From: Fen-1298 sp050015675
GTDB lineage: Bacteria > Bacteroidota > Ignavibacteria > UBA10030
NCBI GenBank assembly: GCA_050015675.1
Contig: JBEKAY010000001.1
Coordinates: forward strand, 124,001-188,000
DNA length: 64,000 nucleotides
Direction of reading: 5' to 3'
The stretch's first letter is position 1; each line of letters opens with the position of its first letter. The position numbers were made by a program, and so were the translations under genes. Under the pieces are notes generated by a model that made no database searches, was not told where the DNA came from, and saw nothing but the letters and a program-made list of their open reading frames with translations. Of the stretch, positions 41,955 to 50,826 are shown in pieces.

Positions 41955-43805
41955 TCAATCTTCTATCGTTTCTGCTTTTTTCTTAGACATGCGATTGCGC
42001 TCGTTGTGATCCAAATATTTTTTACGCAGACGCATAGACTTGGGCGTAACTTCCACATATTCATCTTCACCAATCCATTCGATTGCCTGTTCAAGTGTAA
42101 GATTCCGCGGCGGCTCCAGACGAACGGCTTCGTCTGAACCGGAAGCACGCATATTGGTCAATTGTTTTGTCTTGCAGACATTGACTACCATATCGTACTC
42201 GCGAGAATTTTCACCCACAATCATGCCGGCATACACTCGCACACCAGGTTCGATGAAGAATGTAGAACGCTCTTGCAGTTTCCACATACCGTATGCGACT
42301 GAATCACCATCTTCTAGCACAATCAATGCGCCGCGTGTCCGGTGGGACAACTCGCCTTTGAACGGCTCGTAGCCGTGGAAAATATGATGCATAATACCGG
42401 TGCCCTTGGTTTGCGTCATAAATTCCGAACGGAATCCGATGAGCCCTCGTGCAGGCACAAGGAATTCCAGCCGGGTGTTGCCTTGGCTCTGCATCATTTG
42501 CCGCATCTCGCCTTTGCGCTTTCCAAGATTTTCTATCACCACACCGACGTGTTCATCAGGTACATCGATGATAACGTGCTCGATCGGTTCGCAAACGACA
42601 TCAGCAATACGTTTGAGTATCACTTCAGGACGCGAGACCTGAAATTCATATCCTTCGCGCCGCATGGTTTCGATAAGTATGCCGAGATGCAGTTCACCTC
42701 TGCCGCTCACTTTGAACACATCCGGCGAATCTGTCAATTCCACACGCAAGCTAACGTTGGAACGAAGCTCGCGTGCCAAGCGGTCACCAAGATGTCGTGT
42801 TGTAACATACTTACCATCCAATCCTGCAAAAGGCGAGTTGTTGACTATAAAATTCATCGAAAGCGTCGGTTCTTCAATAGCAACGAAAGACAATGGCGTC
42901 GGGTCGGAAGCGTCGGCAATAGTCTCGCCAATATCGACATCTTCCATGCCGGCAACTGCTATAATTTCGCCTGTGCCTGCTTCTTCCACTTCAATGCGTT
43001 TCAATCCTTGAAAAGTGTAAATTTTTGTCACACGTGCATCGTCTACCATGCCATCGCGATGAACAATTTTCATCGGAGAACCGAGCCGAATCTTGCCGCG
43101 CGAAACCCTTCCAATTCCAAGGCGCCCCAAATAGTCGTTGTAATCGATGGTTGTTACCAGCATCTGGAATGGCCCTTGTGTATCGCCGCTGGGCGATGGG
43201 ATATACTTCACAATTGCTTCAAAAAGAGGTTCAAGATTTGTGCCTTCATCTTCTAATTCGTTCTTTGCGATTCCCTGCTTTGCAATACAATAAATCGTCG
43301 GAAAATCTAACTGTTGATCATGTGCGCCGAGCGATAGAAACAGTTCGAACACTTCATCTAATACTTGATGCGCTCGCGCATCTTTTCGGTCAATTTTGTT
43401 TATGACCACTATGGGAAGCAGGTTAAGATCGAGCGATTTTTTAAGCACAAACTTTGTTCCGGGCAAAGGACCTTCAGCGGCGTCCACCAGCAAGAGGACA
43501 CCATCGACCATTTTTAATGTGCGTTCTACTTCACCGGCAAAATCGGAGTGACCTGGCGTATCCACAATATTAATTTTATAGACCTCACCGGATTTCGGCT
43601 CTTTGTACAGCACGGCAGTATTCTTTGCTAAAATTGTAATACCACGTTCGCGCTCTAAATCGTTGGAATCCATGACACGCGTGCCCATATCTTGGTTGGC
43701 GCGAAAAGTTCCTGTTTGCCGCAGCATAAAATCCACAAGTGTTGTCTTGCCGTGATCAACGTGTGCGATGATTGCAATGTTGCGTATATGTGTGACTTCT
43801 TGCAT
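41955..43805 (-). CDS. typA: Translational GTPase TypA/BipA
   Basis: 616 residues. The GTPase domain has G1 AHVDHGKTTLVD, the switch ERERGITILAKN, G3 DTPGHSDF and G4 NKIDR. Domains II, III and V follow with FIVNNSPFAGLDGKYVT, SGRGELHLGILIETMRREGYEF and the TypA-specific C-terminal domain with ARGLIGFRSEFMTQTKGTGIM. TypA works on the ribosome, notably in 50S assembly at low temperature. The frame is open 53 codons further upstream, but that part has no family resemblance and contains a strong hairpin; starts at 43805 (GAAGGG four bases upstream) or 43817 fit. A basic tail (KSMRLRKKYLDHNERNRMSKK) ends the protein. Confidence 0.95.
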   Translation of the reverse strand: MQEVTHIRNIAIIAHVDHGKTTLVDFMLRQTGTFRANQDMGTRVMDSNDLERERGITILAKNTAVLYKEPKSGEVYKINIVDTPGHSDFAGEVERTLKMVDGVLLLVDAAEGPLPGTKFVLKKSLDLNLLPIVVINKIDRKDARAHQVLDEVFELFLSLGAHDQQLDFPTIYCIAKQGIAKNELEDEGTNLEPLFEAIVKYIPSPSGDTQGPFQMLVTTIDYNDYLGRLGIGRVSRGKIRLGSPMKIVHRDGMVDDARVTKIYTFQGLKRIEVEEAGTGEIIAVAGMEDVDIGETIADASDPTPLSFVAIEEPTLSMNFIVNNSPFAGLDGKYVTTRHLGDRLARELRSNVSLRVELTDSPDVFKVSGRGELHLGILIETMRREGYEFQVSRPEVILKRIADVVCEPIEHVIIDVPDEHVGVVIENLGKRKGEMRQMMQSQGNTRLEFLVPARGLIGFRSEFMTQTKGTGIMHHIFHGYEPFKGELSHRTRGALIVLEDGDSVAYGMWKLQERSTFFIEPGVRVYAGMIVGENSREYDMVVNVCKTKQLTNMRASGSDEAVRLEPPRNLTLEQAIEWIGEDEYVEVTPKSMRLRKKYLDHNERNRMSKKKAETIED

Positions 43806-43848
43806 TGTGCCCTTCATAAACGTAGATCGAGATGCTATCCCGACCTTG

Positions 43849-43889
43849 GATAAATAAAAATGCCTCAGTCTCTTGCTACCTGAGGCATT
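43849..43889 (-). promoter_or_regulatory. Leader hairpin with U-tract upstream of typA
   Basis: On the minus strand AATGCCTCAG, an 11-nt loop and CTGAGGCATT form a perfect 10-bp stem followed by TTTATTTATCC. It ends about 45-55 nt before the typA start. A TATCTT box lies just upstream, so the typA transcript may begin with this stem. The gene upstream on the same strand has its own terminator 100 bases earlier. Confidence 0.55.
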
Positions 43890-43990
43890 AACAAGATACG
43901 AATTTTTTCCGAGAAAGAAAAACCTACCTTGCTCACCTTCCGAAAGTTGCCTGCGCTTGAACAAAGAAAACTTTTGGAATATTCAATTAT

Positions 43991-44025
43991 AAAAAAAGCC
44001 GATCCTTGTACAGGATCAGCTTTTT
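43991..44025 (-). terminator. Intrinsic terminator after outer-membrane protein gene
   Basis: GATCCT-TGTAC-AGGATC core extended by GC/GC and A/T runs, with one internal C-A mismatch. Seven Us follow on the minus strand and five on the plus strand. It lies 20 bases after the stop of the minus-strand gene ending at 44047. Confidence 0.85.
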
Positions 44026-44046
44026 ATGAGACAAACAGATTAATGT

Positions 44047-45186
44047 TTATCGTATTGTAATGCCGGCACCAAGAGTCAATACGGGATATGTAGCAAAACT
44101 ATAATCGGCGTGAACATTAATGACATACAACAACAAGCGGGCACCGACGGTGAAGCGTGATTTATCGGTTCCTTTAATTTCAAACCCAGGAATCGTTCCT
44201 ACCTGTTGGAGTGTTGGATCAGCTCCTGTGTACGTATATTCAGCAACTGTTAGAGTCGAACTTTCCATTTGAAAGCCGCTATATAACGTAAGAATGAAAA
44301 GTTTTTTGCTCACTTCAATTCCATATGCAGTCGCTTTACCTGTAAGAATATCCTGATCACTGCTTGATTTGAAAGTTAATTTTTGTGTCATAAAATGGAC
44401 GGCAATATCAACCGGACACAGAGGAATCCACTGGTCGATACTGTATCGAAGTCCAAACCCTATAGAGCTGTATTTTCCATAATCTTGGTATTTGTATGTT
44501 GGGAAATAACGAAGCATCAGTTCTAAACCAAATGGTAATCCTAAATTAAGTTGTGGCATCCCTAATGGCACTCCCAATGAACCCAAACCATACCCCTGGG
44601 GGAGTTTAAATAGTTCAATATTACTAAGATCAAAATTAGGTAACTGGTTGTAAACTCCACCCGCACCAGCATACAGTGGATTTCCATTGACCGAATAGAC
44701 TGTTGTTCCGGATTTACCCTTTACAACAACATTATTTTTATCGCCTACTACTGTCGGAGCAGTTATCGAAGCTGCATATGCATTGCCGGATTTTACTTGT
44801 ACTTGATTACTTGTATAAGGTACATAATTATTGCCGACTTTTTCATATAAAGACAAACCAGATGGTACTGTATAACCAGTTTTTGATTCGTCTATATTTA
44901 CCGTAGACGGAAGATTGAGAGTATATGTTTTATCTGCATCGGTGACTTGTGACATCGCAAACTTTACTCCGATATCGAAACCAAGAACATCATGTAAGTC
45001 TGCTGAGTAATAACTCCCTGAATTCATATCGTTACCTAAACGGCTCAAAAATGGAGAAGCATAAGCGATTGCAGCATCACCTTTCAACATTGATATTTGT
45101 TGTTGCAAATCCTGTGCGATTGCTATACCACCCAAAAGCGTTAGCACACAGATGACTGGTACTGCAAATCGAAAAATGGATTTCAT
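44047..45186 (-). CDS. Outer-membrane beta-barrel protein (DUF6588-like)
   Basis: 379 residues with a signal peptide (IFRFAVPVICVLTLLGGIAIAQ). A short conserved start, YASPFLSRLGNDMNSGSYYSADLHDVLGFDIGVKF, is followed by a long Ser/Thr/Tyr-rich insertion and then amphipathic beta strands (GLPFGLELMLRYFPTY, SSIGFGLRYSIDQWIP, FTVGARLLLYVINVHADYSF). The final strand PVLTLGAGITIR is typical of an outer-membrane barrel. The layout resembles DUF6588 proteins; function unknown. It has its own terminator. A ribosome site GGAGG lies upstream of the ATG. Confidence 0.7.
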   Translation of the reverse strand: MKSIFRFAVPVICVLTLLGGIAIAQDLQQQISMLKGDAAIAYASPFLSRLGNDMNSGSYYSADLHDVLGFDIGVKFAMSQVTDADKTYTLNLPSTVNIDESKTGYTVPSGLSLYEKVGNNYVPYTSNQVQVKSGNAYAASITAPTVVGDKNNVVVKGKSGTTVYSVNGNPLYAGAGGVYNQLPNFDLSNIELFKLPQGYGLGSLGVPLGMPQLNLGLPFGLELMLRYFPTYKYQDYGKYSSIGFGLRYSIDQWIPLCPVDIAVHFMTQKLTFKSSSDQDILTGKATAYGIEVSKKLFILTLYSGFQMESSTLTVAEYTYTGADPTLQQVGTIPGFEIKGTDKSRFTVGARLLLYVINVHADYSFATYPVLTLGAGITIR

Positions 45187-45381
45187 TTGAAACCTCCTAT
45201 GTTGTGGAAAAGCGATAATTATTTGTCAAAAAGGTATTTCTTACTTGAGAATTCCGTTTTTATATCTGGAAATATATGTAAAGATTTTTGAGATGCAATA
45301 TTTACTTTGGGTCATTGCAGATTTTGTAACTTGCCGCAAGTATCTAAAGAACGTTCCACAGCAGAATTCCTATATAAGTCT

Positions 45382-46092
45382 CTATTCCAAGTATTTTGTA
45401 AACAGATAAGACAAATTTTTTAAATCTTTCTTGAGTGAGAAACGCAGGGCATCGCCAAACGTGTTCAGCACTATTAACGCATTCACATTGGCGTCGAAGC
45501 TGGAAGCTTTAGAAAGTCGATTCCACATGCCTTTGTTCACAATGCCAATCTCCTTGTAGATATGTACGAGTCCATCCAAATTCCAATTCGGTTCAAGTCC
45601 TTTGTGTTCACGAAAGTACTGCGCTGCCAAGTACATCGATACAGCGCGGAAGACAGTTTCATCCGCTGTTGCAAACGGAAGATGAAAGCGCACCATTGGC
45701 CGGAGATAATCAAGAATAGGACAACCACTTGTAACCATATAGATGCCGAGAATGGCGCTCAAGCCGCTTTGCACCGTTGTCTCCTGCGCGTACGTGCGTT
45801 CCGGTGTTTCTACTACTACCCAAGTTTTATCGTACGAAGTTGAAAACTTGAATTCATCAACAAGATGTGCTATGCTCACCGCTACTGGACAGTATGCAAC
45901 ATTATCCTTCAGTGGACAGTTTTTGCATTGATGATATTTAAGCTTTGTCCATTCAGGATTGCTTACAGACGAACTTTGGATTACTTGGAGAGTTTGCTCA
46001 TGAAGCAATACGTCGAACAGTTTCTCTTCTCCGTCCTCAAACTGAAACTTGTACCTGTATCTCAATTCATTCAATGAATCAACATTCGGCAT
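45382..46092 (-). CDS. Conserved hypothetical protein with cysteine cluster
   Basis: 236 residues, no signal peptide. The N-terminal 60 residues are beta-rich (YRYKFQFEDGEEKLFDVLL). A cysteine cluster CKNCPLKDNVAYCPVAVSIA follows and a further Cys occurs in VTSGCPILDYLRPMVRFHLPF, together enough to bind a metal or a cluster. The C-terminal half is helical (ETVFRAVSMYLAAQYFREH, MWNRLSKASSFDANVNALIVLN). I do not recognise a functional family. It stands alone with no clear ribosome site. Confidence 0.75.
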   Translation of the reverse strand: MPNVDSLNELRYRYKFQFEDGEEKLFDVLLHEQTLQVIQSSSVSNPEWTKLKYHQCKNCPLKDNVAYCPVAVSIAHLVDEFKFSTSYDKTWVVVETPERTYAQETTVQSGLSAILGIYMVTSGCPILDYLRPMVRFHLPFATADETVFRAVSMYLAAQYFREHKGLEPNWNLDGLVHIYKEIGIVNKGMWNRLSKASSFDANVNALIVLNTFGDALRFSLKKDLKNLSYLFTKYLE

Positions 46093-46385
46093 ATAGTTAC
46101 TTTCGAGATATGTTTTATCAGATGCCTTTTTCGTCTAATTCTATATAGTGAATAAATGATCCGTATTCAGTGACCTTAAGCAAGTAAAAAAAAGACTTAT
46201 TACGCTGATTATTCTTGAATACGATGTCCGGTGCATTTCTGTTTTGTACAAAATCTACAAAAAAGTGAGGCAAAATTCATCATTTAATCGCTTTGGAGAT
46301 GAAACGTTTTTCCTCTATCTTAATATCAAGAGGAAGAAAACTTTACTTCACTCTTCAATGATTTGTTAAACAAAAGGAGTGATTT
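46093..46385. other. Intergenic region upstream of Cys/Lys-rich protein gene
   Basis: About 290 bases between divergent genes with no coding character. Near its end a stem with CCTCT (46313-46317) and AGAGG (46330-46334), extended by T/A runs with one bulge, lies about 50 bases before the start at 46386, in the likely 5' leader. Ribosome site AAAGGAG precedes that start. Confidence 0.4.
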
Positions 46386-46784
46386 ATGAAGAAGTTACTG
46401 TTTATTCTTACGTTGATTCTTGTTGTTATAGTATCGCAGACTATTTTTGCACAGGATACACTCGTGCAAAAGAAAGTTGAAAAAATTGTGAAGAGCAAAA
46501 AGAATTTTAAGAAAGAAGATAAAGAAAGAAAAAAATGTACTGATAAAATGGAATGCTGCAAAGACAAGAAATGCTGTGACAAATGTACGGGCGAAAAGTG
46601 CGACGGTAAGTGCTGTGCGAAGTGTGCTGAATGCAAAAAAGCATGTGCAGCAAAATGTGAACACGGAAAAAAAGAAAGATGTGCTATGGACAGCACCACA
46701 ACATGTGAGAAGCACGATATGAAGAAACATATAGAAAAGAAGACATTGATTAAGAAAGAAATCAAGAGCGAGGAAAAGAAATAA
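46386..46784 (+). CDS. Secreted cysteine- and lysine-rich protein
   Basis: 132 residues. A signal peptide (KLLFILTLILVVIVSQTIFAQ) is followed by a mature part of extreme composition: about 15 cysteines between residues 50 and 108 in CC, CxxC and CxxxC spacings (MECCKDKKCCDKCTGEKC, GKCCAKCAECKKACAAKC), with Lys and Glu filling most other positions and two histidines at the end. This composition suggests thiolate metal binding (metallothionein-like) or a disulfide-rich cationic protein in the periplasm; neither is shown. AAAGGAG upstream supports the start, and a good terminator follows. Confidence 0.75.
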   Translation: MKKLLFILTLILVVIVSQTIFAQDTLVQKKVEKIVKSKKNFKKEDKERKKCTDKMECCKDKKCCDKCTGEKCDGKCCAKCAECKKACAAKCEHGKKERCAMDSTTTCEKHDMKKHIEKKTLIKKEIKSEEKK

Positions 46785-46807
46785 TCATTCTCAATTGTTA
46801 GATGTGG

Positions 46808-46850
46808 AGCCGTTCTGATCCGACAAATGCCGGAAAGAATGGCTTTTTTA
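46808..46850 (+). terminator. Intrinsic terminator after Cys/Lys-rich protein gene
   Basis: AGCCGTTCT (46808-46816) pairs with AGAATGGCT (46836-46844), with one G-U pair, over a loop that holds a smaller TCCG/CGGA stem; TTTTTTA follows. Confidence 0.85.
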
Positions 46851-47102
46851 TTGTATTGTTTGAATGTCGCCCGACTTTTCGGTAGTTTTATTCACCCTGA
46901 TTGTCCGGAAATTCTGAGATGATCGGGGTAAGGTGTTTTCTGGAAGAGCAAAAGCCAAAATTTTTCCAGTAGAATAAAAACAGCGCGAGCAATGAATAGT
47001 GATCAGTGAACAATGCAACACACAACCATCATGACTAACAGTTAATTGCTAAATGCTGAACATTGATAACTGAATGCTGACAGCGAACTGAAAGCTATTT
47101 GT
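46851..47102. repeat. Intergenic region with CAGT-word tract before mfd
   Basis: No gene is visible. The second half (about 46985-47100) is made of short repeated words: ATGAATAGTGATCAGTGAAC, CATGACTAACAGTTAATTGC, ATGCTGAACATTGATAACTG and AATGCTGACAGCGAACTGA, as in the tracts of the bat operon. It runs almost to the mfd start. Confidence 0.45.
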
Positions 47103-50100
47103 GTGATAGAACAAATTAGAAAACGAATTACCGATAGCGAACCATTCCGGCAATTGACAGCGATGATGAAGTCGCTTCAGCCAGGAAGTCCTGTCCAACT
47201 ACAAGGCATCAGCGGCTCGTTAATCGCGTTTGCGGCAGCGCATCTCTTTGAATCACGGAAGACGCAAGTATTGCTTGTGGCAGCGGACAGAGACCGTGCA
47301 GAACAACTCCGTGACGATTGTGCAACTCTTCTTGGTGATGATCAAGTTCGTTTGTACGCTTCGGGACCTGCACATGCCGCAATGAATCTTGATATGAGTG
47401 CACCCATTGCACAGATAGAAACTCTTCGGTCGCTTTCGCGCTCCGAATGCGTGCTTGTCGTTGCCTCCGCAGAAGCATTAACAACGAAACTTCCACCGAC
47501 AAAACAATTTGTTGAGCGTGCAATCGAGTTAGAAGTCGGCAAAGAATATCCGTTTGAAGAATTGATTCAGAAAATCACGGCAATGAGCTTTGTGAAGAAA
47601 GATTTCGTTGAAGAGTATGGCGACTACGCCGTGCGCGGAGGGATTCTCGATGTTTTTCCGTTTGTCGGCGATAATCCAATCCGATTCGAATTCTGGGGCG
47701 ACACGGTGGAATCCGTCCGGGAATTTGATGTGCTTTCTCAGCGTTCCATCCGTGAATTACAGACAGCAAATATCGTAGCAAACCTCAGGAATGATTCTCC
47801 TGATGACGCTGATATATCACAGATGTCGGATTTCGCAAATAAAAAAGAAACGCAAGTATCTGTATTTGAGTATCTATCAAGCGATGCACTTCTTCTTTTT
47901 GATGACCCGGTGCTCATCGAAAAAGAAATTGAAGAACTGCAGCAAGAAGGATATTCAAATATTCTCAATTGGAAAATGATTGAAGAGAATGCCAATGGTT
48001 TTGCAAAATTTGATCATACGAGAATTCAAAATTCCCAATCCAATAGTCGTATAGATTTTTATAGCCATCCACAGCCTCCCATTGCAGGGAGCATCAAGCG
48101 ATTGATTGAGCAGGTTCAAAAGTTTTCCAATCAAGGGAATACGGTCTATCTTGCGTGTGATACAAAGGAAGAAGGCGAACGTCTCGATGGATTGATTGAA
48201 GAGGAACTGACTGCACCGGATGAGTTAGGGAGTAGAAGTCAGAAATTAGAAGTTGCACATCCGGAGTCAGACGGCGAATCCCAAATGCTGGAAGATGCCG
48301 AGGAAGATAGAATTCAAAATGAAAATAATACCCGTCCAATCACCTATCAGCTTCTTCCAGAGGCACTTCATTCCGGTTTCATCTATCCTCCCGCAACTAT
48401 CGCCATCTTCACCGAACACGAAATCTTCGGCAGATTGAAACGACGGGGGACGACAAAACGGAAAATGTTTAAGGGCTTTACACAAAAAGAACTCCAGCAG
48501 CTCAAGCGCGGAGATTTTGTTGTGCATCAGGACTACGGCATCGGACGGTTTACGGGATTACAAAAGATACACGTGCGCGGTGTTGAAGCTGAAGTTATGA
48601 AAATTGTGTACGAAGAAAACGATGCGCTCTACGTTCACCTCAATTTCATCGACCGCGTGCAAAAATATTCGTCGCAGGAAGGACATACGCCAAAGCTTAG
48701 CAAGCTTGGCGGTGCAGATTGGGATCGACTCAAGTCGCGTGCGCGGAAGAAAATTAAAGACATTGCTCGCGATCTCATCAAACTCTATGCGCGGCGTAAG
48801 CATGAGCAAGGCTTTGCATTTGCATCCGATACGCATTGGCAGAAAGAAATGGAAGCTTCATTCCTCTATGAAGACACGCCCGACCAGGCAAAGTCCACCT
48901 TGGATGTGAAACTGGATATGGAACAGCCGTCACCGATGGATCGGCTTATTTGCGGTGATGTCGGGTTTGGTAAAACGGAAGTTGCTGTACGCGCGGCATT
49001 TAAAGCTGTGATGAATGGCAAACAGGTTGCCGTGCTTGTACCGACGACAATTCTTGCGCACCAGCACTTTCATACTTTCCTCGATCGTATTGGACGGTAC
49101 TCAGTGCGCGTGGAATCCCTCACACGGTTTCGCCCAAAGAACGAACAACAAGAAGTATTAGAAGCGCTCAAAGAAGGCAGGGTAGATATTCTCATCGGCA
49201 CACATCGATTGCTGTCTAAGGATGTTGTGTTCAAAGATCTTGGTTTATTAATTATCGACGAGGAACAGCGTTTCGGTGTAGCGTCGAAAGAAAAACTGCG
49301 TCAGCTACGCGCGAGTGTCGATACATTAACTTTAACTGCGACGCCGATCCCTCGCACGCTGCAATTTTCGTTAATGGGCGCGCGCGATTTATCGCTTATC
49401 AATACACCGCCCCGAAACCGTATTCCTATTCAGACAGAAATCGCGCAGTTCGATCTTCAACTGATTCATGAAGCCATAATGAAAGAACTACATCGCAGCG
49501 GGCAAGTGTACTTTGTCCATGACCGTGTACAAAACATCGACCTTATTCGGGCAATGCTGGAGAAACACGTACCAAAGGCACGCTTTCATGTTGCGCACGG
49601 ACAGATGAAAGGGCATGAATTAGAAAAAGCGATGATGGATTTCTTAGAGAAGAAGTACGATGTCTTGCTGTGCACCAAGATTATTGAATCCGGTATAGAC
49701 ATTCCGAGTGTTAACACGATTATCATAAATCGTGCAGATCGATTTGGGTTAGCGGAGTTGTACCAATTGCGCGGTCGTGTCGGGCGGTCAAACATTCAAG
49801 CGTATGCGTATCTTCTTACACCGCCGCTTTCTATTCTGCCGCGTGTGACGTTGCGCCGGCTGCAGGCAATTCAGGAATTCACCGAGCTTGGATCCGGGTT
49901 CAATCTTGCGATACGAGATTTGGAAATCCGTGGCGCCGGCAATTTGCTCGGCGGCGAACAATCTGGATTTATTTTAGAAATGGGATTTGAAATGTACCAA
50001 CGTGTCGTGGAGGAAGCCGTTACAGAGTTGAAGGAAGAAGAGTTTAACGAACTAGGAGAAAAGAGAGTTGGAGATGGAAAAAAGATAAAGGGAGAGACAG

Positions 50101-50594
50101 TCATCGAAACCGATATCGAGGCGCTCATTCCAGACATCTACATTGAACACGATGCAGAGCGGTTGGATATTTATCGCCGTTTGTACAGAGGCGAATCGTT
50201 AGAAGACATCAATTTGATGCGCGCAGAATTGAAAGACAGATTCGGCGAATATCCGGAAGAAGTGGAACACTTGTTTCAGCAAATTGAATTGAAGGTGGTT
50301 GCAGCGAGAATAGGTTTTATTAAAGTGGAATTAGGCGGCGATGTTCTTGCATTGCATTTTCCTCCGCCGGAAGAAAAAACTTTTTATGAAGGTGATGAAG
50401 CACCATTCCAAAAAATCATGGGGTGTCTTCACGAACTGAAACCGTTCCATCCACACTTGAAGCAAGAAAACAAACAATTGAAGTTAACCGCAAGAATCAA
50501 ACTCAGCGAGAATCAAAAAGAGCGATTGGATGCAGTGAGAGCATTTTTAGAGAAATTAATGTTGTTGTCACTGACGCCAGTATCACGCATATAA
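47103..50594 (+). CDS. mfd: Transcription-repair coupling factor Mfd
   Basis: 1163 residues from a GTG start. N-terminal UvrB-like modules (DVFPFVGDNPIRFEFWGDTVESVREFD) are followed by the RNA-polymerase interaction domain (LKRGDFVVHQDYGIGRFTGLQ). The RecG-like motor has Walker A GDVGFGKTE (about residue 618), LVPTTILAHQH, the DEEQ box IIDEEQRFGV (about 718), TATPIPRTLQFSLMGARDLS and QLRGRVGRSNIQAYAYLL, and the TRCF C-domain is at the end. Mfd removes stalled RNA polymerase and recruits UvrA. Two hydrophilic linkers look inserted: residues about 369-412 and about 978-998. The frame is otherwise intact. Ribosome site weak. Confidence 0.97.
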   Translation: MIEQIRKRITDSEPFRQLTAMMKSLQPGSPVQLQGISGSLIAFAAAHLFESRKTQVLLVAADRDRAEQLRDDCATLLGDDQVRLYASGPAHAAMNLDMSAPIAQIETLRSLSRSECVLVVASAEALTTKLPPTKQFVERAIELEVGKEYPFEELIQKITAMSFVKKDFVEEYGDYAVRGGILDVFPFVGDNPIRFEFWGDTVESVREFDVLSQRSIRELQTANIVANLRNDSPDDADISQMSDFANKKETQVSVFEYLSSDALLLFDDPVLIEKEIEELQQEGYSNILNWKMIEENANGFAKFDHTRIQNSQSNSRIDFYSHPQPPIAGSIKRLIEQVQKFSNQGNTVYLACDTKEEGERLDGLIEEELTAPDELGSRSQKLEVAHPESDGESQMLEDAEEDRIQNENNTRPITYQLLPEALHSGFIYPPATIAIFTEHEIFGRLKRRGTTKRKMFKGFTQKELQQLKRGDFVVHQDYGIGRFTGLQKIHVRGVEAEVMKIVYEENDALYVHLNFIDRVQKYSSQEGHTPKLSKLGGADWDRLKSRARKKIKDIARDLIKLYARRKHEQGFAFASDTHWQKEMEASFLYEDTPDQAKSTLDVKLDMEQPSPMDRLICGDVGFGKTEVAVRAAFKAVMNGKQVAVLVPTTILAHQHFHTFLDRIGRYSVRVESLTRFRPKNEQQEVLEALKEGRVDILIGTHRLLSKDVVFKDLGLLIIDEEQRFGVASKEKLRQLRASVDTLTLTATPIPRTLQFSLMGARDLSLINTPPRNRIPIQTEIAQFDLQLIHEAIMKELHRSGQVYFVHDRVQNIDLIRAMLEKHVPKARFHVAHGQMKGHELEKAMMDFLEKKYDVLLCTKIIESGIDIPSVNTIIINRADRFGLAELYQLRGRVGRSNIQAYAYLLTPPLSILPRVTLRRLQAIQEFTELGSGFNLAIRDLEIRGAGNLLGGEQSGFILEMGFEMYQRVVEEAVTELKEEEFNELGEKRVGDGKKIKGETVIETDIEALIPDIYIEHDAERLDIYRRLYRGESLEDINLMRAELKDRFGEYPEEVEHLFQQIELKVVAARIGFIKVELGGDVLALHFPPPEEKTFYEGDEAPFQKIMGCLHELKPFHPHLKQENKQLKLTARIKLSENQKERLDAVRAFLEKLMLLSLTPVSRI

Positions 50595-50826
50595 TTGCCA
50601 TTATAGTACCGGTTTATCCTCTTAGAAAATACCCTGCGGCTTGCCACGGTGTTATTCAATATTTCACGAACTTGGGGGCTCATACCCCGTATGAGTATTC
50701 TAACAAGATTTATCAATTGCCAACCTCATGACCACATCGGCGTTGACATTCCATTAAAAAGGACGTATCATTTTACTGAAGGATTATGAGGCTTGAGAAA
50801 CACCTGCAATAATATAAGGATATGAT
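50595..50826. other. Gap between mfd and STAS gene with degenerate palindrome
   Basis: 232 bases without a convincing gene. ACCCTGCGGC-TT-GCCACGGTGT (50631-50652) is an imperfect palindrome of REP type, in which ten-base arms match at about seven positions. A further GGGGGCTCATACCCCG stem lies at about 50675-50690. A reading frame on the minus strand through it has no support. Confidence 0.35.

Noticed and set aside
43806..43964. N-terminal extension of TypA by 53 residues
   Set aside because: The added residues have no resemblance to TypA and their DNA contains a U-tailed hairpin; the AHVDHGKTT motif is at its normal place with the shorter start.
50513..50716. Minus-strand frame of 67 codons after mfd
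   Set aside because: It passes through a degenerate palindrome and the end of mfd; similar short frames arise from repeat sequence. No start signal.
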